In this document: positions 8,337 through 16,184 of the stretch, in pieces
Position numbering within the stretch: the stretch's first letter is position 1
Layout: every line of letters starts with the position of its first letter
Assembly: GCA_016845585.1 (NCBI GenBank)
Contig: JAERSO010000049.1
Location: 1 to 50,585, forward strand
Reading direction: 5' to 3'
DNA length: 50,585 bases
DNA from: Acidimicrobiaceae bacterium
Lineage (GTDB): Bacteria; Actinomycetota; Acidimicrobiia; Acidimicrobiales; Aldehydirespiratoraceae
Made by a program: the position numbers and the translations under genes
The notes under the pieces: generated by a model
The model's database searches: none
Seen by the model: the letters and a program-made list of their open reading frames with translations, nothing else
Told to the model about the DNA's origin: nothing

Positions 8337-9381
8337 CCTCGACCAGCGAACGCAGCTTGGCCATTGTCTCGACCGAGTTGCCGCCCGGAAGGCTGACGTT
8401 GATCGACGTGATGCCGCATTCCTTCCAGAGGGCGAGACGTTCCTTCACCACAGATTCGGGGCCGACGAGATTGCCGCGCTCGAGGAAGTCGCGCGGCACC
8501 TCGGCCGCCGCTTCGGCCTTGCGGCCGTCGAAATAGAGGTCCTGGATCCTCTCGGCCTCGGCGTCGTAGCCCTGCTGGCGGGCGATCGAGTTGTAGAAGT
8601 TCTTGTCGCGCGCACCCATGCCTCCCCAGTAGAGGGCGGTGCCGGGACGGGCGCCATCGAGGATCCGATCGGCGGCCTCGCCGACGAGGTTGTCGCCGAT
8701 GGCCACCATCGCTCCCTTGCTGATGTCGAGCGTGCCGAGCTCGGCGGGGCGATCGGCCATGCCTTTCGCCAACGGCTCCCCCCACACCGTCTGCAGGTGT
8801 TCGGGGAGGAAGGCCGTCGGGATCCAGCCGTCGGCCATACGAGCAGTGTCGCGAACCGCCAGCGGCATGAGCGAGGCCCACCAGATCGGGATCTCCGACC
8901 GCACGGGATGGTTGATGAGCTTCAGCGGCTTGCCCAGGCCCGTTCCCGCTCCCTCGGGCAGCGGCAACTGCACGGCGCCACCGTCGTAGACGAGCTTCTC
9001 GCGCCGTAGGGCCATGCGGGTGATGTCGATGTACTCGCGAATGCGGCGCACCGGCTTCTCGTAGGGCACGCCGTGGAATCCCTCCACCACCTGCGGGCCG
9101 CTGGCGCCGAGGCCGAGGATGAACCGGCCCCTGCTGACCATGTCGCAGCCGGCCGCCGTTTGGGCGATCGCCGCGGCGGTGCGGGAGTAGACGTTGAGGA
9201 TGCCGGTGCCGATCTCCATCGTCTTCGTGGCCGCGGCGAGGTAGCCGACACGGCTGACGGCGTCGACGCTGTAGGCCTCGGACACCCACACCTGGTCGGC
9301 GCCGGCGGCTTCGAGGTCGACGATCCGGTCCACCGCCTCGTGGAAGTCGCTGGCGTAGTTGAGTCCGGTTCCGATCTTCAT
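8329..9381 (-). CDS. LLM-class flavin-dependent (F420-type) oxidoreductase
   Basis: Luciferase-like TIM-barrel oxidoreductase, 350 residues. MKIGTGLNYASDF, VWVSEAYSVDAVS, IGTGILNVYSRTAAAIAQTA and LGLGASGPQVVEGFHG fit the F420-dependent group common in actinobacteria. Closely resembles 37669-38718 in these motifs. Follows the collapsed SDR gene by 22 bases and overlaps the MBL-fold gene by 8. Probably reduces or oxidises an intermediate of the same acyl-CoA route; the cofactor assignment is from family knowledge. Confidence 0.88.
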   Translation of the reverse strand: MKIGTGLNYASDFHEAVDRIVDLEAAGADQVWVSEAYSVDAVSRVGYLAAATKTMEIGTGILNVYSRTAAAIAQTAAGCDMVSRGRFILGLGASGPQVVEGFHGVPYEKPVRRIREYIDITRMALRREKLVYDGGAVQLPLPEGAGTGLGKPLKLINHPVRSEIPIWWASLMPLAVRDTARMADGWIPTAFLPEHLQTVWGEPLAKGMADRPAELGTLDISKGAMVAIGDNLVGEAADRILDGARPGTALYWGGMGARDKNFYNSIARQQGYDAEAERIQDLYFDGRKAEAAAEVPRDFLERGNLVGPESVVKERLALWKECGITSINVSLPGGNSVETMAKLRSLVEDV

Positions 9382-9403
9382 GTGAGCTCTCCTGTTCGAA
9401 TGG

Positions 9404-9667
9404 TTACTTGGGCGCGAAGCGGGTGCCGGCGTCGAGGCGGATCGTGTCGCCGTTGAGTATCGGATTCTCGATGATGGCGATGGCGAGTCGGCCGAACTCG
9501 TCGAGCTGGCCGAGACGCTTCGGAAAGGCGGCGTCCTTCGTGAGCGTTGCGCCGCGTTCCTCGCTCACCCCGGCGGTGAGGCCGGTGGCGAACAGGCTCG
9601 GTGCGATCGTCCGGGCGAAGCCGGAGGCACCGCCGATGACGATCGCCCGAAGGCCGTTGATCTCCAT
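9404..9667 (-). pseudogene. SDR remnant collapsed by an in-frame internal deletion
   Basis: An 87-codon frame whose first 18 or so residues are an SDR N-terminus (MEINGLRAIVIGGASGFA) and whose remaining residues are an SDR C-terminus of the HSD10 type (IAPSLFATGLTAG, FPKRLGQLDEF, NPILNGDTIRLDAGTRF). The usual 250-260-residue enzyme therefore lacks about 165 central residues, including the catalytic Ser/Tyr/Lys and most of the cofactor site. The frame, the ATG and a good AGGAG ribosome site are kept, so a small protein may still be made. Dehydrogenase activity is not possible. It sits between ACAD (9679) and LLM (9381) genes. Confidence 0.82.
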
Positions 9668-9678
9668 GAGTTCTGCTC

Positions 9679-10923
9679 CTAGCTGCGACCCACGTCGCGG
9701 TACGGGATGCCGCGATCAGCGGCGGGCTCCTTGGGGAGGCCGAGAAAGCTCTCGCCCAGGATGTTGTGCTGGATCTCGTCGGTGCCGCCGGCGATCGACT
9801 GGGCCGGCGTCGACACGAGCACCTCGGCCACCGTGGCGTGGACGGGATCATCGGTCGTCTTCAGCATTCCCTCCGCGCCCGCGATGCGAGTGAAGAGCGC
9901 GTTGCAGCGGCGGGCCACTTCGGAGGTTGCGAGCTTGCCGATCGATCCCTCTGAGCCGGGCGGCCGACCGAGCGCACGGTTGGCCTTGGCTCGTTCGGCG
10001 GTCCAGAGCGAGGCCTTCTCGAGGCTGTAGAGCTTCATCAGGTCATCCCGCAACACCGGGTCATCGAGACGACCCGAGACACCGGCTCGTTCCAGGACCA
10101 GGTCCGGCCGTCCCATGCGCTGGGGGTACCACTTGTAGGTCTCGTTGTAGACGGCCGACTCTGCCCTGGCCTCGTCGATCACTCGGCCCGTCTGCTCGGG
10201 CGCGAACTTCACACCGCGCATGCCGGCGTACCGGCGCTCGTGAGCAAGGGTTGCGCGCGCCACGGCCCATCCCCCGCCGACCTCGCCGACCACGTTCTCG
10301 ACCGGCACTTCGGCGTCGGTCATGAACACCTCCATGAAGGAGTGGTGGTAGTTCATCTGCTCGATCGGCCGCACCTCGACACCGTCTTGATGCATGTCGA
10401 TCACGAAGTAGGTGATGCCTTGATGCTTGACGGCGTCCCAGTCCGTTCGGGCCACGAGGATCGCCATATCGGCGTGATCGGCACTCGTATTCCAGACCTT
10501 CTGGCCGTTGAGGATCCAGGTGTCACCGTCTCGGACCGCCGTCGCCTTCATGCCGGCGAGGTCCGAACCGGCGCCCGGCTCGCTGAACAGCTGGCACCAG
10601 GTGTGTTCACCGGTGAGTGCGGGGCGGAGCACCCGACCCTTCAGCTCATCGCTCCCGTGCTCATAGATCGTCGGGGCGGCCAGAGTCGAGGCCGCGCCGA
10701 GTGGCATGGCGACACCACCAGCCTGGCGGATCGTCGCGTGGGCGACGCTGTCGGCCCACACCGGCAGACCCTGGCCGAACCACTCGGTCGACCACGACGG
10801 AACCGCCCACCCCGACTCGAGCAGCCGCGTGCGCCACTCGATCAGCGAGACATCGGGGTCCCACGTCTCGTGGAACCATTCGAGCACCTGCCCACGAACG
10901 TCGGCTTCGGTGACCTCGGCCAT
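9679..10923 (-). CDS. Acyl-CoA dehydrogenase family protein
   Basis: FAD-dependent alpha,beta-dehydrogenation of an acyl-CoA. 414 residues from ATG 10923, which overlaps the SDR stop as TGATG. Middle-domain motif CQLFSEPGAGSDLAG (110-124), GDTWILNGQKVWNT, and the C-terminal GGTDEIQHNILGESFLGLPKEP region split around residue 385. The family resembles the actinobacterial FadE types used on large, branched or steroid-derived acyl-CoAs. An upstream extension to 11070 lies inside the SDR gene and was rejected. Electron acceptor is presumably ETF, not encoded here. Confidence 0.92.
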   Translation of the reverse strand: MAEVTEADVRGQVLEWFHETWDPDVSLIEWRTRLLESGWAVPSWSTEWFGQGLPVWADSVAHATIRQAGGVAMPLGAASTLAAPTIYEHGSDELKGRVLRPALTGEHTWCQLFSEPGAGSDLAGMKATAVRDGDTWILNGQKVWNTSADHADMAILVARTDWDAVKHQGITYFVIDMHQDGVEVRPIEQMNYHHSFMEVFMTDAEVPVENVVGEVGGGWAVARATLAHERRYAGMRGVKFAPEQTGRVIDEARAESAVYNETYKWYPQRMGRPDLVLERAGVSGRLDDPVLRDDLMKLYSLEKASLWTAERAKANRALGRPPGSEGSIGKLATSEVARRCNALFTRIAGAEGMLKTTDDPVHATVAEVLVSTPAQSIAGGTDEIQHNILGESFLGLPKEPAADRGIPYRDVGRS

Positions 10924-11861
10924 CAATCGACGCCGCGCACGTACGGCTCGGTCTCGGTCACCAGGATGGAGCGGGACTCGACGTGGTCCGTCTCCCACGC
11001 GCCGACAACACGTTCGAGATCGTCGATCTCCCAGCGGCCATCGGTCTTGGCGACATCGGCTCGGGCCCACTCGAGGTAGCGCGCGACCTCATTCCCGCCG
11101 ACCCAATACACCTGGGCCGTGGCCTGGCAGTTCTCGGTGCACAACCAGGCGATCAGCGGCGAGATGTTGGCCGGGTCCCACTGATCGAAGGAGCCGTCCT
11201 CGGGCTCGGCGATCCGTTCTCCGAGGCCGGGGGTGCTGAGCGTCATGCGGGTGCGGGCCGACGGCGCAATGGCATTGACACGAACGCCGTAGCGGCCGAG
11301 TTCGCGGGCGCCGATGATCGACAGGGTGGCGATCGCCGACTTGGCCGGGCCGTAGTTGCCCTGACCGATGTTGGAGTGAAGACCGGACGTCGACGACGTG
11401 TTGACGATCGATGCCTTCACCTCCTCACCGGCCTTGGCCTTCTCCCGCCAGTGGGCCGATGCGTGCTTCATCATCAGCCACGTGCCCTTGAGGTGCACAT
11501 TGATGACCGAATCGAAGTCCTCCTCGCTCATCGACACCAGCATCCGGTCACGCAGGATGCCGGCATTGTTCACCAGCCCGTGCAGGTCACCGAACGTGTC
11601 GATCGCGCAATCGACGATCGCCTTGGCGCCGTCCCATGACGCCACCGAGTCGCCGTTGGCGACGGCCCTGCCGCCCATGTTGGTGATCTCGTCGACCACC
11701 TGTTGAGCGGGCCCGATCTCGCCGCCGCTTCCGTCCTGCTCACCACCGAGGTCGTTCACGACGACGCTCGCACCCTCCTCGGCGAAGCGCAGCGCGTGCT
11801 CCCGACCCACGCCGCGGCCGGCGCCGGTGACGATGATCACTCGTCCATCAAGATGTCCCAT
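10923..11861 (-). CDS. SDR-family dehydrogenase (3-hydroxyacyl-CoA / MFE-2-like)
   Basis: NAD(P)-dependent oxidoreductase, 312 residues. Cofactor motif TGAGRGVG (12-19), VNNAG (97-101), catalytic Ser157, Tyr170 and Lys174. The GR-GVG-REHAL start and the long C-terminal extension after the Rossmann core resemble the dehydrogenase domain of MFE-2/HSD17B4 proteins, which oxidise 3-hydroxyacyl-CoA; two MaoC-like hydratases nearby would complete such a route. Starts 12 bases after the phosphotransferase gene with ribosome site GGGAG. Confidence 0.9.
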   Translation of the reverse strand: MGHLDGRVIIVTGAGRGVGREHALRFAEEGASVVVNDLGGEQDGSGGEIGPAQQVVDEITNMGGRAVANGDSVASWDGAKAIVDCAIDTFGDLHGLVNNAGILRDRMLVSMSEEDFDSVINVHLKGTWLMMKHASAHWREKAKAGEEVKASIVNTSSTSGLHSNIGQGNYGPAKSAIATLSIIGARELGRYGVRVNAIAPSARTRMTLSTPGLGERIAEPEDGSFDQWDPANISPLIAWLCTENCQATAQVYWVGGNEVARYLEWARADVAKTDGRWEIDDLERVVGAWETDHVESRSILVTETEPYVRGVD

Positions 11862-11873
11862 TTGTGTGTCTCC

Positions 11874-12941
11874 CTACTTCTCTGATCGCTCCACGAGGTC
11901 GAGGACCCCGAAGTCCAGTGCGTGACGCCCGTGCCGGTTCAGCATCAGCGTGAACAGGGCGTCGCCGCGTTCGGTTTGGTCCGCCATCGTCGTCGCGAGG
12001 GTTGCCACCACCACGCCATGCAACGAGCCGAGCGCGTACTCGGCCAGGCACTGGTCGGCGGAGTAGGTGATTCCTCGACCGGCGAGTTCCTCGCGATATC
12101 GAGCGAGCATGTCGTGCTCGACGAGGCGCCGTCGCTCCGGCGTGATCGCCGCGCCCAGCAAGTAGGCGACATCGGTGACGCCCAGGCCGAGGGTGAGCGT
12201 CTGCCAATCCACGACCATGATCAGCGGAGCATCCTCGGCCACGCCGAACATGAAGTTGTCGGGCCGGAAGTCGCCGTGGACCAGCGTGACCGGCTCGGCC
12301 CGCAGTTGCTGCCACCGGTCGACCAGGCCGGCGAATCGTTCGAGCATCGTCAGAACATCGGGCTCCAGCCCGGGGCCGAGGCGTTCGAAGACGGCGTCGA
12401 GGAACGCCGGCAGCAGCGACGTGACCCCTGCCCGCTGCTCGGCATCCTCTCGATACGACGCAAGCGCCGGGCTGTCGGTGCGGCCCCAGACCGGGGCATG
12501 GAGTGCGGCGGCCTGCTCGATGGCGAGGACGAGTTGATCATCCGAAGGCTCGGTGAACTGATCGCCTTGTTCCGAGCCGACAAGATCCTCGAGCACGACG
12601 GCAAAGTCCTGGCCGTCCTCGTCGAAGTGCACGGCGAGCGCCCGCGGCGCGGCCACGTCCACCAGGGGCGCGACCTGGCTGTAGAACTCGCACTCCCGAC
12701 GGTAGACCCCATGATCGAAGGAGAGTGTGCGAGTGCCCTCCTCGGCCGACGGAACCTTGACGACAACCGTTGCGGGTCCCGGCCCGCCACCCCAGTCGAG
12801 CGTGAACCGCGCGTTGCGGCTCATCTGGCCGGTGCCGATGAATCCGGCGAACTCAGCGGCCGTCGGGGATCGACCATCGACGAGCGAGTTCGCCGCGACC
12901 CACACCGGGTCGAGCCCGATCGTCCCCAGCTCGTCTGTCAC
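11874..12941 (-). CDS. APH-like phosphotransferase family protein
   Basis: Kinase-fold protein of 355 residues related to aminoglycoside phosphotransferases and to the N-terminal kinase domain of ACAD10/11. ATP Lys in VVVKVPSA (59-66), catalytic loop HGDFRPDN (222-229) and metal-binding VDWQ (244-247) are intact. In lipid-degradation clusters such kinases are thought to phosphorylate hydroxyacyl-CoAs; antibiotic resistance is unlikely given the context. GTG start overlaps the upstream stop as GTGA. A second family member is at 17832-18935. Confidence 0.85.
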   Translation of the reverse strand: MTDELGTIGLDPVWVAANSLVDGRSPTAAEFAGFIGTGQMSRNARFTLDWGGGPGPATVVVKVPSAEEGTRTLSFDHGVYRRECEFYSQVAPLVDVAAPRALAVHFDEDGQDFAVVLEDLVGSEQGDQFTEPSDDQLVLAIEQAAALHAPVWGRTDSPALASYREDAEQRAGVTSLLPAFLDAVFERLGPGLEPDVLTMLERFAGLVDRWQQLRAEPVTLVHGDFRPDNFMFGVAEDAPLIMVVDWQTLTLGLGVTDVAYLLGAAITPERRRLVEHDMLARYREELAGRGITYSADQCLAEYALGSLHGVVVATLATTMADQTERGDALFTLMLNRHGRHALDFGVLDLVERSEK

Positions 12942-14062
12942 TTGGCCCCGTCGAAGAACTCGGTGAAACCGGCAGGGCGGTACGGTCCGACGACGATCTG
13001 TTCGAGAGCGCCGATGCCGGTGCGCTCGCCGTCGCTGACCTTCACGACCTGCTGGACATGGATGTTCTCGGGTTGGAGGGGATCGAGTTCGAGCGGATCG
13101 AAGCTCTCGCCCGCGACCTCGAGCTCACCCTTCCACATGCCCTGCTTCCAGGTCGGATGGCCATAGCCGAGCCCCTTGAACTGGAACCGCAGCTGCGGTT
13201 CGAGGGTGATCGTGCGGACGCCCCCGCCCAGGTCGATCAGATCGATCTCGGCATGCTTCACCCAGCGCGTGCCCGAGTGGTACTCGAGACGATGAACCGC
13301 GGTGGCCATCGGCGTGTCCACGTCCCTGAGCTCGTCGGGGATGTCGTCCTCGGAATCGAACAGCGGAGCCGTGAGCGCCTCACGCACGAGGGCCTCGCCG
13401 TCCTTGCCGTCGAAGAACACGGCGTGGCTGATGTGATCGTCCCACTGGACCGGCGCCCACAGGAAGAAGGCCCCCTTCGGCGGTGTGGGGGCGCCGATCG
13501 GAATGCGCTCGCCCACGCCGCGGACGCCCCACGAACGGTCCTTGGTGCCGCGCCACGTCTCTTCATCGACCGTGATGTCCCCGTCCGGACCGCTGATGGT
13601 GCCAGACCAGCGACCGAACTGGGCGAACCGGGTGGCGTCCATGACCTTGCGCTGGTCGTCCCAGAGGATCTGTCGGGCCTCCTGAAGTGCGGATGTGCGA
13701 GCCGAGAACGTGAGGTCACAGGCGATGCCGCTCTCGTTCTCGTCGATGATCACGCGGGCACGGCGCAGCGGTTCGACGATCTCGAGGCGGAAAGGACCGA
13801 CTGAGGTGTCTGTGCGTTCCTGCGGGGCCCGACCGGATGCGTAGAAGCAGTGCTGGCGACCACCCGCCTCGATGACGCTGAAGTGTGCGTCCTGGATGTG
13901 GCGGTGCGGGTAGACGGCAGTGCCCAAGGCGAAGTATCGGGTGCCGTCGTCGTTGTACGCGTTGAACCAGGTGCGGTCGTAGAAGTTCGGGTCCGACGTG
14001 TCGGGCTGGGCCAGCGGCTCGGGTGTCTGGTGGACGGGAAAGTCGTCGAGGCGATTGAGCAT
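12938..14062 (-). CDS. Conserved protein of unknown function (DUF7064/7065-like, possibly lipocalin/CrtC-like fold)
   Basis: 374 residues from ATG 14062 behind GCGGAGGA. I do not recognise a defined enzyme. Visible are a DRTWFNAYNDDGTRYF segment, the strongly conserved-looking KDRSWGVRGVGER, and many alternating hydrophobic stretches suggesting beta structure; no signal peptide or membrane helix. Similar sequences accompany acyl-CoA catabolic genes in actinobacteria and have been likened to the AttH/CrtC lipocalin-like fold; this is recollection, not a search. First gene of the minus-strand unit and divergent from the MaoC pair. Longer upstream frame rejected because it runs across the MaoC genes. 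Confidence 0.6.
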   Translation of the reverse strand: MLNRLDDFPVHQTPEPLAQPDTSDPNFYDRTWFNAYNDDGTRYFALGTAVYPHRHIQDAHFSVIEAGGRQHCFYASGRAPQERTDTSVGPFRLEIVEPLRRARVIIDENESGIACDLTFSARTSALQEARQILWDDQRKVMDATRFAQFGRWSGTISGPDGDITVDEETWRGTKDRSWGVRGVGERIPIGAPTPPKGAFFLWAPVQWDDHISHAVFFDGKDGEALVREALTAPLFDSEDDIPDELRDVDTPMATAVHRLEYHSGTRWVKHAEIDLIDLGGGVRTITLEPQLRFQFKGLGYGHPTWKQGMWKGELEVAGESFDPLELDPLQPENIHVQQVVKVSDGERTGIGALEQIVVGPYRPAGFTEFFDGAK

Positions 14063-14152
14063 TGATCCTCCGCGTTTGCTGAGAGCTACTCTCGCACGAT
14101 CGACGGTCGAGGTCGAAAGGGGGCGTCGACCGCAGTCGAGAGGAGACACGCC
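14063..14152. promoter_or_regulatory. Divergent promoter region with a small inverted repeat
   Basis: Ninety bases separate the minus-strand unit (start 14062) from the plus-strand MaoC pair (start 14153). In the middle lies GAGAG-CTA-CTCTC (14081-14093), a possible operator shared by both directions. A strong ribosome site GAGAGGAG precedes the plus-strand start. Promoter boxes were not resolved. Confidence 0.35.
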
Positions 14153-14644
14153 ATGGCCACGGACCGCTTCCCGGTGGAAGCCAGCCACATCATGATGTTC
14201 GCGAGGTCGGTCGGAGACGACAATCCGATCTACCACGACGAGGAGTACGCGGCCGGCACCGACGTTGGGCACATCATCGCCCCGCCGACCTTCCCGCAGG
14301 CCCAAGCACAGTTCGACCCGACCTACCGACTCCGGCCCATGATCGGCGAGCCGTGGTTCGGCTCCGGTGCCGAGCCGACCGGCATCACAAAGAGCAGCGA
14401 GGTCAGCGCCGGCGGAGGCGGCGGCCTCCACGCCGAACAACACTTCGAGTATCACCGTCACCTGAAGCCGGGCGACGTGCTGAGCGTGACCGTGCGCCCC
14501 GGCGATACCTGGGAGAAGCAGAGCAAGCGGGCCGGCACCCTGACGTTCAACGAGACCATCACGGAGTACCGCGATCAGGACGGCGAGCTCGTCGTCACCG
14601 CACGCGGCGTCGGTGTGCGCACCGAGAAGCCCGTCGAGAATTGA
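14153..14644 (+). CDS. MaoC/FAS1-like dehydratase domain protein
   Basis: Single hot-dog-fold protein of 163 residues of the MaoC_dehydrat_N type. It keeps the hydratase dyad pattern D-x4-H (Asp23, His28 in GDDNPIYHD), with APPTFPQAQAQF following. Such proteins pair with a second MaoC subunit to hydrate or dehydrate bulky enoyl-CoAs, as in HtdXY/ChsH-type heterodimers. The partner is the next gene, 10 bases downstream. Start ATG 14153 has a very good ribosome site. Confidence 0.85.
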   Translation: MATDRFPVEASHIMMFARSVGDDNPIYHDEEYAAGTDVGHIIAPPTFPQAQAQFDPTYRLRPMIGEPWFGSGAEPTGITKSSEVSAGGGGGLHAEQHFEYHRHLKPGDVLSVTVRPGDTWEKQSKRAGTLTFNETITEYRDQDGELVVTARGVGVRTEKPVEN

Positions 14645-14654
14645 GGAGCCGACC

Positions 14655-15077
14655 ATGACACTCTCTGCTTCTGACCTCTCCGTCGGCGACACGCGATCAG
14701 CGATGCTCGTCGAGGACCTCAAGCGCACCCAGCTCGTGCAATACGCCGGGGCATCGGGCGACTACAACCCGCTGCACACCGACGACCTCTACACCCGAGA
14801 AGTCGCCGGCTACCCGGGCGTATTCGCCCACGGCATGCTCACGATGGGCATCACCGGCAAACTCCTCACCGACTGGGTGGGCGACGGCATGCTCACCAAC
14901 TTCGGCGTTCGTTTCGTCAATCAGGTCTGGCCCGGCGACACGCTCTCGGGCACCGCTGAAGTCACGGCGATCCGCGAGGAAGACGGCGCGCACTTCATCG
15001 ACCTGTCCATCGTGACCTCCAACCAGCACGGCGTCGCGGTGATCACGGGCACCGCATCAGCTCGCGTCGACGCCTAG
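14655..15077 (+). CDS. MaoC-like (R)-specific enoyl-CoA hydratase subunit
   Basis: 140-residue hot-dog-fold protein starting at ATG 14655 behind GAGGAG. The hydratase motif ASGDYNPLHTD gives catalytic Asp36 and His41, and GVFAHGMLTMG is typical of MaoC dehydratases. Likely forms a heterodimer with 14153-14644. Both dyads look intact, whereas such pairs often keep only one. A palindromic repeat begins 23 bases after its stop. Confidence 0.87.
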   Translation: MTLSASDLSVGDTRSAMLVEDLKRTQLVQYAGASGDYNPLHTDDLYTREVAGYPGVFAHGMLTMGITGKLLTDWVGDGMLTNFGVRFVNQVWPGDTLSGTAEVTAIREEDGAHFIDLSIVTSNQHGVAVITGTASARVDA

Positions 15078-15099
15078 GAGCGACCCACCCCCCCGGTGC

Positions 15100-15149
15100 G
15101 AACTGGCGGCATAGACCGTCGGTCACCGACCAAATGTGCCGCCAGAACG
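15100..15149. repeat. Palindromic repeat copy 1 (left direct repeat of the DUF559 gene)
   Basis: Fifty bases identical to copy 2 at 16121-16170, in the same orientation. Stem arms CTGGCGGCATA and TGTGCCGCCAG surround an inner palindrome GTCGGT-C-ACCGAC. The outer 3' arm ends GAAC instead of GTTC as in copies 3-6, so copies 1 and 2 form a subfamily. It begins 23 bases after the stop of the MaoC gene. Confidence 0.93.
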
Positions 15150-15193
15150 GATGGGTCTGTTGGGTTGTCATACCCGGGTGGAAGGGTCTGGCG

Positions 15194-16135
15194 ATGTCAA
15201 TGAACCCGGAGATCGATCAGCACATCCGTGAAGTCGCCGCCACGCAGCACGGCATGGTGGCTCGGCGTCAACTACGCCAGGGTGGCGTCAGTGACGGCGC
15301 CATCCGACGACGCGTTCAGAGCGGCCAACTCGTGGCCGAATCCAAACGGGTGTTTCGTGTCGCCGGCTCACCGATCACCGACGCATCCACACTCATGGCC
15401 GGCGTCCTCGACTCCGGCCCCGGGGCGGCTGTTGCGCATGGCTCGTGCGCCGCACAATGGGGGCTGCCCGGTTTCGAGGTCCGGCCGGTCGAGGTCCTGG
15501 GCCAACGACCGCGAATCTCGCATGGTGAGACTGAGTTGGCGATCGTTCACCAGCCCCGACATCTCCTGCCCTCACATGTCGTCGAACTCAACCACATCCC
15601 CACGACGACCCCGAGCCGTCTGATCGTGGATCTGGCCGCCGATCCCTCAATCCATCCCGGCCGGCTCGAGCGTTTGCTCGACACCGCTTGGGCCCGAGGG
15701 CTCGTTTGCCATCAGTCGATGACCCTCGTCATCGGTGAGGTGTGCCGACGGGGACGGGCCGGATCGACGCTGTTGCGAGAACTCATGGGCGATCGACCCG
15801 CCGGCCACCTGCCTCCGGGGTCCGCCGCGGAGTCCCGCTTCCAGGAGATCGCGAAGGGGCTGGCACTGGTGAACTTCGAACGGCAGGTCGACCTTGGCGA
15901 CGACGGTCGCTGGATCGGTCGGGTCGACTTCATCGACCGTCGCCGAGGCCTGGTCGTCGAAATCGACTCCGCGCTGTATCACGGCTCACTCACCGACTCT
16001 CGTGCCGACGACATCCGCCATCGATCGCTCAACGAGATGGGTCTCGTCGTCCTCGGGATCGACGCCGACGACCTCTACCATCGCCGCTCCAAGGTCGAGC
16101 AAATGCTGCGTCCCTACCGTGAACTGGCGGCATAG
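15194..16135 (+). CDS. AbiEi-like HTH plus DUF559 (PD-(D/E)XK nuclease-like) protein, repeat-flanked
   Basis: 313 residues from ATG 15194 (GGAAGGG eight bases upstream); an ATG at 15134 inside the left repeat is in frame but has no ribosome site. Residues 5-57 look like the winged-helix domain of type IV antitoxin AbiEi proteins (HGMVARRQLRQGGVSDGAI, RRVQSGQL, KRVFRVAG). The C-terminal part is DUF559/Vsr-like: Glu213, then GRVDF (Asp245) and LVVEIDSALYH (Glu256, Asp258), a D...ExD nuclease pattern. The last codons ELAA and the stop come from the right-hand repeat. No AbiEii toxin partner is adjacent. DNA binding and cleavage are inferred; a role tied to the flanking palindromes is a hypothesis. 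Confidence 0.85.
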   Translation: MSMNPEIDQHIREVAATQHGMVARRQLRQGGVSDGAIRRRVQSGQLVAESKRVFRVAGSPITDASTLMAGVLDSGPGAAVAHGSCAAQWGLPGFEVRPVEVLGQRPRISHGETELAIVHQPRHLLPSHVVELNHIPTTTPSRLIVDLAADPSIHPGRLERLLDTAWARGLVCHQSMTLVIGEVCRRGRAGSTLLRELMGDRPAGHLPPGSAAESRFQEIAKGLALVNFERQVDLGDDGRWIGRVDFIDRRRGLVVEIDSALYHGSLTDSRADDIRHRSLNEMGLVVLGIDADDLYHRRSKVEQMLRPYRELAA

Positions 16136-16170
16136 ACCGTCGGTCACCGACCAAATGTGCCGCCAGAACG
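16121..16170. repeat. Palindromic repeat copy 2 (right direct repeat of the DUF559 gene)
   Basis: Identical over 50 bases to copy 1. Its 5' arm is translated as the ELAA-stop end of the DUF559 protein (stop at 16133-16135). It lies between converging genes and ends 14 bases from the stop of the acyl-CoA ligase gene, so it could act as a shared 3'-end hairpin. Confidence 0.93.
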
Positions 16171-16184
16171 AGTGGGGTCGACCG

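Noticed and set aside
11874..12941. Aminoglycoside resistance gene
   Set aside because: The kinase motif is shared with ACAD10/11-type phosphotransferases, and the operon context is acyl-CoA metabolism; two such genes here argue for a metabolic role.
15134..15193. Upstream in-frame ATG for the DUF559 gene inside the left repeat
   Set aside because: No ribosome site there, and the extra residues (MCRQNGWVCWVV) are repeat-derived and unlike an AbiEi N-terminus. ATG 15194 is preferred, though translation through the repeat cannot be excluded.
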